This document shows positions 27,936 to 30,737 of a stretch of 30,737 nucleotides of DNA, piece by piece. The stretch lies in contig SBBH01000154.1 in NCBI GenBank assembly GCA_005239795.1, forward strand, positions 1-30,737, written 5' to 3'. Position 1 is the first letter of the stretch. Each line of letters begins with the position of its first letter. The notes under the pieces are model-generated. The model made no database searches, was not told the origin of the DNA, and saw only the letters and a list, made by a program, of their open reading frames with translations. A program made the translations under genes and the position numbers. The stretch is from Planctomycetales bacterium (GTDB taxonomy: Bacteria; Planctomycetota; SBBH01).

Positions 27936-30461
27936 TCATTCGGCCGGCGGCGTTCCTTTATCTTTCCCCTTCTGCCAGAAACGGATCGTGGAGGGCACCG
28001 GAGGCAGGGTGATCGAGGGATTGCGTTTGGCCTCTTCCAGGCGCTTCGCCTTCTCGGGATCCCACCACCAGAGCGAATAGAACCCTCCCCCTCCCCCGGT
28101 GCGTGTCAACCCGCTCTCGGGATACCCCAGACAGTCCCAATGGATGATCCGCGTATAGGGGGCATTCCACAAAAGAATGTAAGGGTACAGGCGGGCCAAT
28201 ATCCCATCGAGTTCCCGGAGAATCCTCACACGCTCATCGATCTGCTCGATCTCCAGCAGGCCATAGGCGTCCAGAAGCTCGTCGATCCGCTTGTCGGCGA
28301 CGCCGGTGATGTTGTTATTGTTCGTGATCTTGGCCAGCGTGCTCCGAAAACTCAGCTCAGGCTCCGGAAAAAGAGAGCCCCCCCACGACATAAAAACCAT
28401 CTCGAACTTCTTTTCCGACACGCGCTGCCATTGTTCATCGGGACGAGTGAGCTCCAGCGTCGCCGTGATCCCTGCCTGTTTCAAGCTCTCCTGGTACAAG
28501 GTCAGATGCTTCTCAAGACCCGGACCGGCGCAGAGGATCCGGACATTGAAAGGCTCTCCTTTATCATTGACAAGCTGGCCGGCACTGTTTCGGCTCTTCC
28601 ATCCCGCCTCCGCCAAAAGCGCGAGGGCGGCCCGAGGATCGTAGTCATTGCGGGGATTGTCGGGATTCTCGTACGGGCCGGCGGAAAAATACGAGCGGGT
28701 CGGCAGGTACTGGTTGTACATCAGCTTCTCGAGCATGGTCTTGCGGTCGAGAAGCAGGGCCAAGGCCTTGCGCACGCGAAGGTCGTCATACGGGGGAACG
28801 TTCATGTTCAACCCGATCCCCTGAAACCCCAAAGGCTGTTCATTGAAGATCTTCACCTTGCGAATGAGGTTCCTCTTGATCTCCGGCACCTTGTCGGGGG
28901 TCATCTCCGCGACCCAGCGCCGGGCGGTCGCAACCACGAAACAGGTGAGCTCTCCCTTCTTGAACCGCTCGAACGCCATCGCCTCGTCGTTAATCACAAG
29001 ATGCGTGATCTTGTCGAAATTATGAAGGCCCACATTGGCGCGCCCCTTTTCGGCCCAGTAGCCGGGGCGCCGGCGCACCGTCATCGACTTCCCCTCGAGT
29101 TGATCTTCGACGCGCCCCTCGTAGGGACCTGAGCCCATCATGAACTTGGTGTTGTGCGCCCTGACCCATGCCTCGGCATTCGGGAACGACTTCAGGACCT
29201 TCGCGGGAAAGATGGATGTCCCGGCAGAAAAAGTCAGGAAATTGCGCCAATGCTTCTTCAAGACCGTCACCGTCACAAGATAGGGACTCTCGGCGACAGG
29301 CCGGCTGTACCTCTCATACAAGATCTTCGAGGCAGGCTCGGCCAGCGTGTCGTCCACCAAAAGATCATGGGTGGCGATGACGTCGTCGCTCGTGACCGGC
29401 GACCCATCGGCCCAACGGGCGTTCGGATTGATTCGGAAGCTGTAGGTCAGGCCGTCCGCGGATTTTTTCCAGTGCGTCGCCAGGCTGGGAATGAATTCGA
29501 GCGTCGTCGGGTGCAGAGAGAGAAGCGATTCGAACATCAACCCTTCATGCAAAGCATTGAAACCGGTGTTCGACTGGGGCCCCACAGGCCTCCAGTTGCT
29601 CGGATAGTCCGCCATGTCAGCGATCAGATCCCCCCCCTTGACCGCCCGCGGATCGCCGGCCACCAGGACGGACTCACCGATCGTTTCGAGGCGCATCCGG
29701 ATCGCGTCCACGTCGAGCGAGAGACCGGCCGCGGGCCACAGCAGGAACATTGTCTCGTAGCCGAAGCCCTCGTCGGCGTGGGCCACGAGAGCCGAGGGCT
29801 TGGCCGCCTCCAGCCGCCGGGTGCTGACCGCGCCGGCCCCGACCTGGCCGAGCAGATGGAGGAGCGCGCCCTGGAAGAGACGGTAGAGCCCCTGCCCTCC
29901 GGCGTCGACGACGCCCGCCTCGCGCAGGATCGGCAGGAGGCTCGGCGTCCTCGCGACCGACCTCTCGGCCGCGTCGACGGTGGACCCGAGAACCGCCTCG
30001 AGGTCGTTGGTCCGCTCCGCCGTCTCGACGGCGACGGCGGCGGCCTCGCGGACGACGGTCAGGATCGTTCCCTCGACCGGTTTGGCCACCGCGGCATAGG
30101 CCATCTTCGTCCCGCGGTCGAGGGCATGCGCCAGGTCGAGCCCGTTGAACCTCCGCTTTCCCTCGAGACCATCGGCCATGCCCCGGAAGATCTGGCTGGC
30201 GATGACCCCGCTGTTGCCCCGGGCGCCCATCAGGGCACCGAAGCTGATCGCGCCCGCCACGCGATCGGCCGGTTGGCCGGCGATGCGCTCCGCCTCCTCG
30301 AGCGCGGCCGCCACCGTCGCCAGCATGTTGGAGCCCGTGTCACCGTCGGGCACCGGGAAGACGTTCAGTCCGTTGACCTCCTCGACGTGCGTCTCGAGGT
30401 TCGCGACCGCCGCACGGAACGCGGCCAGAAGTCCGGCCCCGTCACATGACCGCCGAGCCAT
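27936..30461 (-). CDS. Chimeric frame: YloV-type DAK2 domain joined to YejA-like binding protein
   Basis: One uninterrupted 841-codon frame holds two unrelated parts. Residues 1 to about 267 are the N-terminal part of a YloV/DAK2 protein (NVFPVPDGDTGSNM, FGALMGARGNSGVIASQIFRG, VDAGGQGLY), a cytoplasmic family linked in Firmicutes to the fatty-acid kinase FakA. From GDPRAVKGG onward it is a family 5 peptide-binding protein (NPNARWADGSPVTSDDVIATHDLL, RKALALLLDRKTML, PYILLWNAPYTRIIHW), paralogous to the gene at 21431-23329. The join is at 29637-29660. The YloV C-terminus and the binding protein's signal peptide are both missing, so the combined product could not do either job normally. The first part has visibly different base use (very G/C-rich third positions). 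I regard the binding-protein half as the local yejA-like gene and the join as probably artificial. Confidence 0.8.
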   Translation of the reverse strand: MARRSCDGAGLLAAFRAAVANLETHVEEVNGLNVFPVPDGDTGSNMLATVAAALEEAERIAGQPADRVAGAISFGALMGARGNSGVIASQIFRGMADGLEGKRRFNGLDLAHALDRGTKMAYAAVAKPVEGTILTVVREAAAVAVETAERTNDLEAVLGSTVDAAERSVARTPSLLPILREAGVVDAGGQGLYRLFQGALLHLLGQVGAGAVSTRRLEAAKPSALVAHADEGFGYETMFLLWPAAGLSLDVDAIRMRLETIGESVLVAGDPRAVKGGDLIADMADYPSNWRPVGPQSNTGFNALHEGLMFESLLSLHPTTLEFIPSLATHWKKSADGLTYSFRINPNARWADGSPVTSDDVIATHDLLVDDTLAEPASKILYERYSRPVAESPYLVTVTVLKKHWRNFLTFSAGTSIFPAKVLKSFPNAEAWVRAHNTKFMMGSGPYEGRVEDQLEGKSMTVRRRPGYWAEKGRANVGLHNFDKITHLVINDEAMAFERFKKGELTCFVVATARRWVAEMTPDKVPEIKRNLIRKVKIFNEQPLGFQGIGLNMNVPPYDDLRVRKALALLLDRKTMLEKLMYNQYLPTRSYFSAGPYENPDNPRNDYDPRAALALLAEAGWKSRNSAGQLVNDKGEPFNVRILCAGPGLEKHLTLYQESLKQAGITATLELTRPDEQWQRVSEKKFEMVFMSWGGSLFPEPELSFRSTLAKITNNNNITGVADKRIDELLDAYGLLEIEQIDERVRILRELDGILARLYPYILLWNAPYTRIIHWDCLGYPESGLTRTGGGGGFYSLWWWDPEKAKRLEEAKRNPSITLPPVPSTIRFWQKGKDKGTPPAE
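29637..29660. other. Junction between YloV-like and binding-protein sequence
   Basis: The peptide here, AGDPRAVK, is typical of both partners: YloV proteins have GD..A.K before VHVH, and the other binding protein in this window has GDPRAKKGG. A shared word of about 20 nt would be enough for a recombination or an assembly misjoin. Confidence 0.55.
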
Positions 30462-30737
30462 CAGGCCGCATCGCCCGCGTCGCCGCCGGCCTCACGGGGT
30501 CCGTCGGCCTCATCGCCCGCCTGCCCGTCATCCACCGACTCCGCCGCGAGCGACGGGGTCGTCGTCGGGGGCTCGGTCCCGGGGTCGTAGCGCAGCCCGC
30601 CGACGTGGATCGTCACCCGGTCGGCCTCCCGCTCGAGCGCCCGGCGGAGGGCGTAGCGAACGGCGTTCTCCACCTGCCGGGCGCTCGAGCGGGAGGCCGA
30701 CCGGGTGACGATCCACGTCGGCGGGCTGCGCTACGAC
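30461..30737 (-). CDS. YloU/Asp23-like protein, C-terminal part
   Basis: The frame entering from the window edge encodes ARQVENAVRYALRRALEREA, then DRVTIHVGGLRYDPGTEPP and an acidic Asp/Glu/Gly/Ala tail ending at 30461. The helix-strand pattern fits the end of an Asp23/Gls24-type protein (YloU), which commonly precedes YloV; the 1-nt overlap with the next start supports that pairing. Bases beyond about 30675 belong to the terminal inverted repeat, so residues coded there are probably not real. Confidence 0.5.
30584..30737. repeat. Perfect 62-bp inverted repeat at the window end
   Basis: Bases 30584-30645 are the exact reverse complement of 30676-30737, with a 30-nt spacer. The right arm ends at the last base of the window. 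As both arms carry the same coding sequence in opposite directions, this looks like a fold-back artefact at a contig end. Confidence 0.85.

Noticed and set aside
27783..30449. Long plus-strand frames opposite the binding protein and YloV-like region
   Set aside because: They are shadows of the minus-strand gene, with no recognisable domains.

Overview
The window is about 30.7 kb of GC-rich, densely packed bacterial chromosome, probably from an uncultured Gram-negative lineage. A lipoprotein amidase, a periplasmic peptide importer (Yej type), three glycosyltransferases next to a lipid-A/LPS-kinase-like gene, and a large CehA/McbA-type metallohydrolase of a kind common in Planctomycetota and neighbouring candidate phyla all fit that. 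I cannot fix the phylum from sequence alone. No rRNA, tRNA, CRISPR, transposase or phage gene was seen.

Layout. (1) 1-3155, minus strand: three tandem paralogs of an unrecognised membrane-anchored helical protein, two of them frameshifted in a purine-rich linker made of 8-nt repeats. (2) 3212-8227: three GT4-type glycosyltransferases and one gene carrying two kinase-like domains, apparently a surface-glycan locus. (3) 8248-12542: folE, trxA, a damaged HicAB-type toxin-antitoxin pair, a metallo-beta-lactamase-fold hydrolase translationally coupled to a c-type cytochrome, and a degenerate receiver domain fused to membrane helices. (4) 12609-21012: SemiSWEET, comM, the CehA/McbA protein, thiL, cutA, an N-acetylmuramoyl-L-alanine amidase and single-chain glycyl-tRNA synthetase. 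(5) 21046-29657, minus strand: a frameshifted AbrB-type antitoxin and a complete YejABEF-like peptide importer (two binding proteins, two permeases, YejF split into two ATPases). (6) 29637-30737: an in-frame join to an unrelated YloU/YloV (Asp23 and DAK2) pair, ending in a perfect 62-bp inverted repeat. I read this end as a probable assembly chimera.

Four features run through the window. Nearly every larger gap, and several gene ends, carry short degenerate repeats with a 7-nt unit whose sequence differs at each site, often as inverted pairs around a central segment; the three paralogous linkers use an 8-nt unit instead. Three divergent gene pairs have a -10-like hexamer ending 6-8 nt before each start codon and no Shine-Dalgarno sequence, which predicts leaderless mRNAs, whereas several downstream genes have AGGAGG-type sites. 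Five genes are out of frame, and each is repaired by removing one base. The right end looks chimeric.
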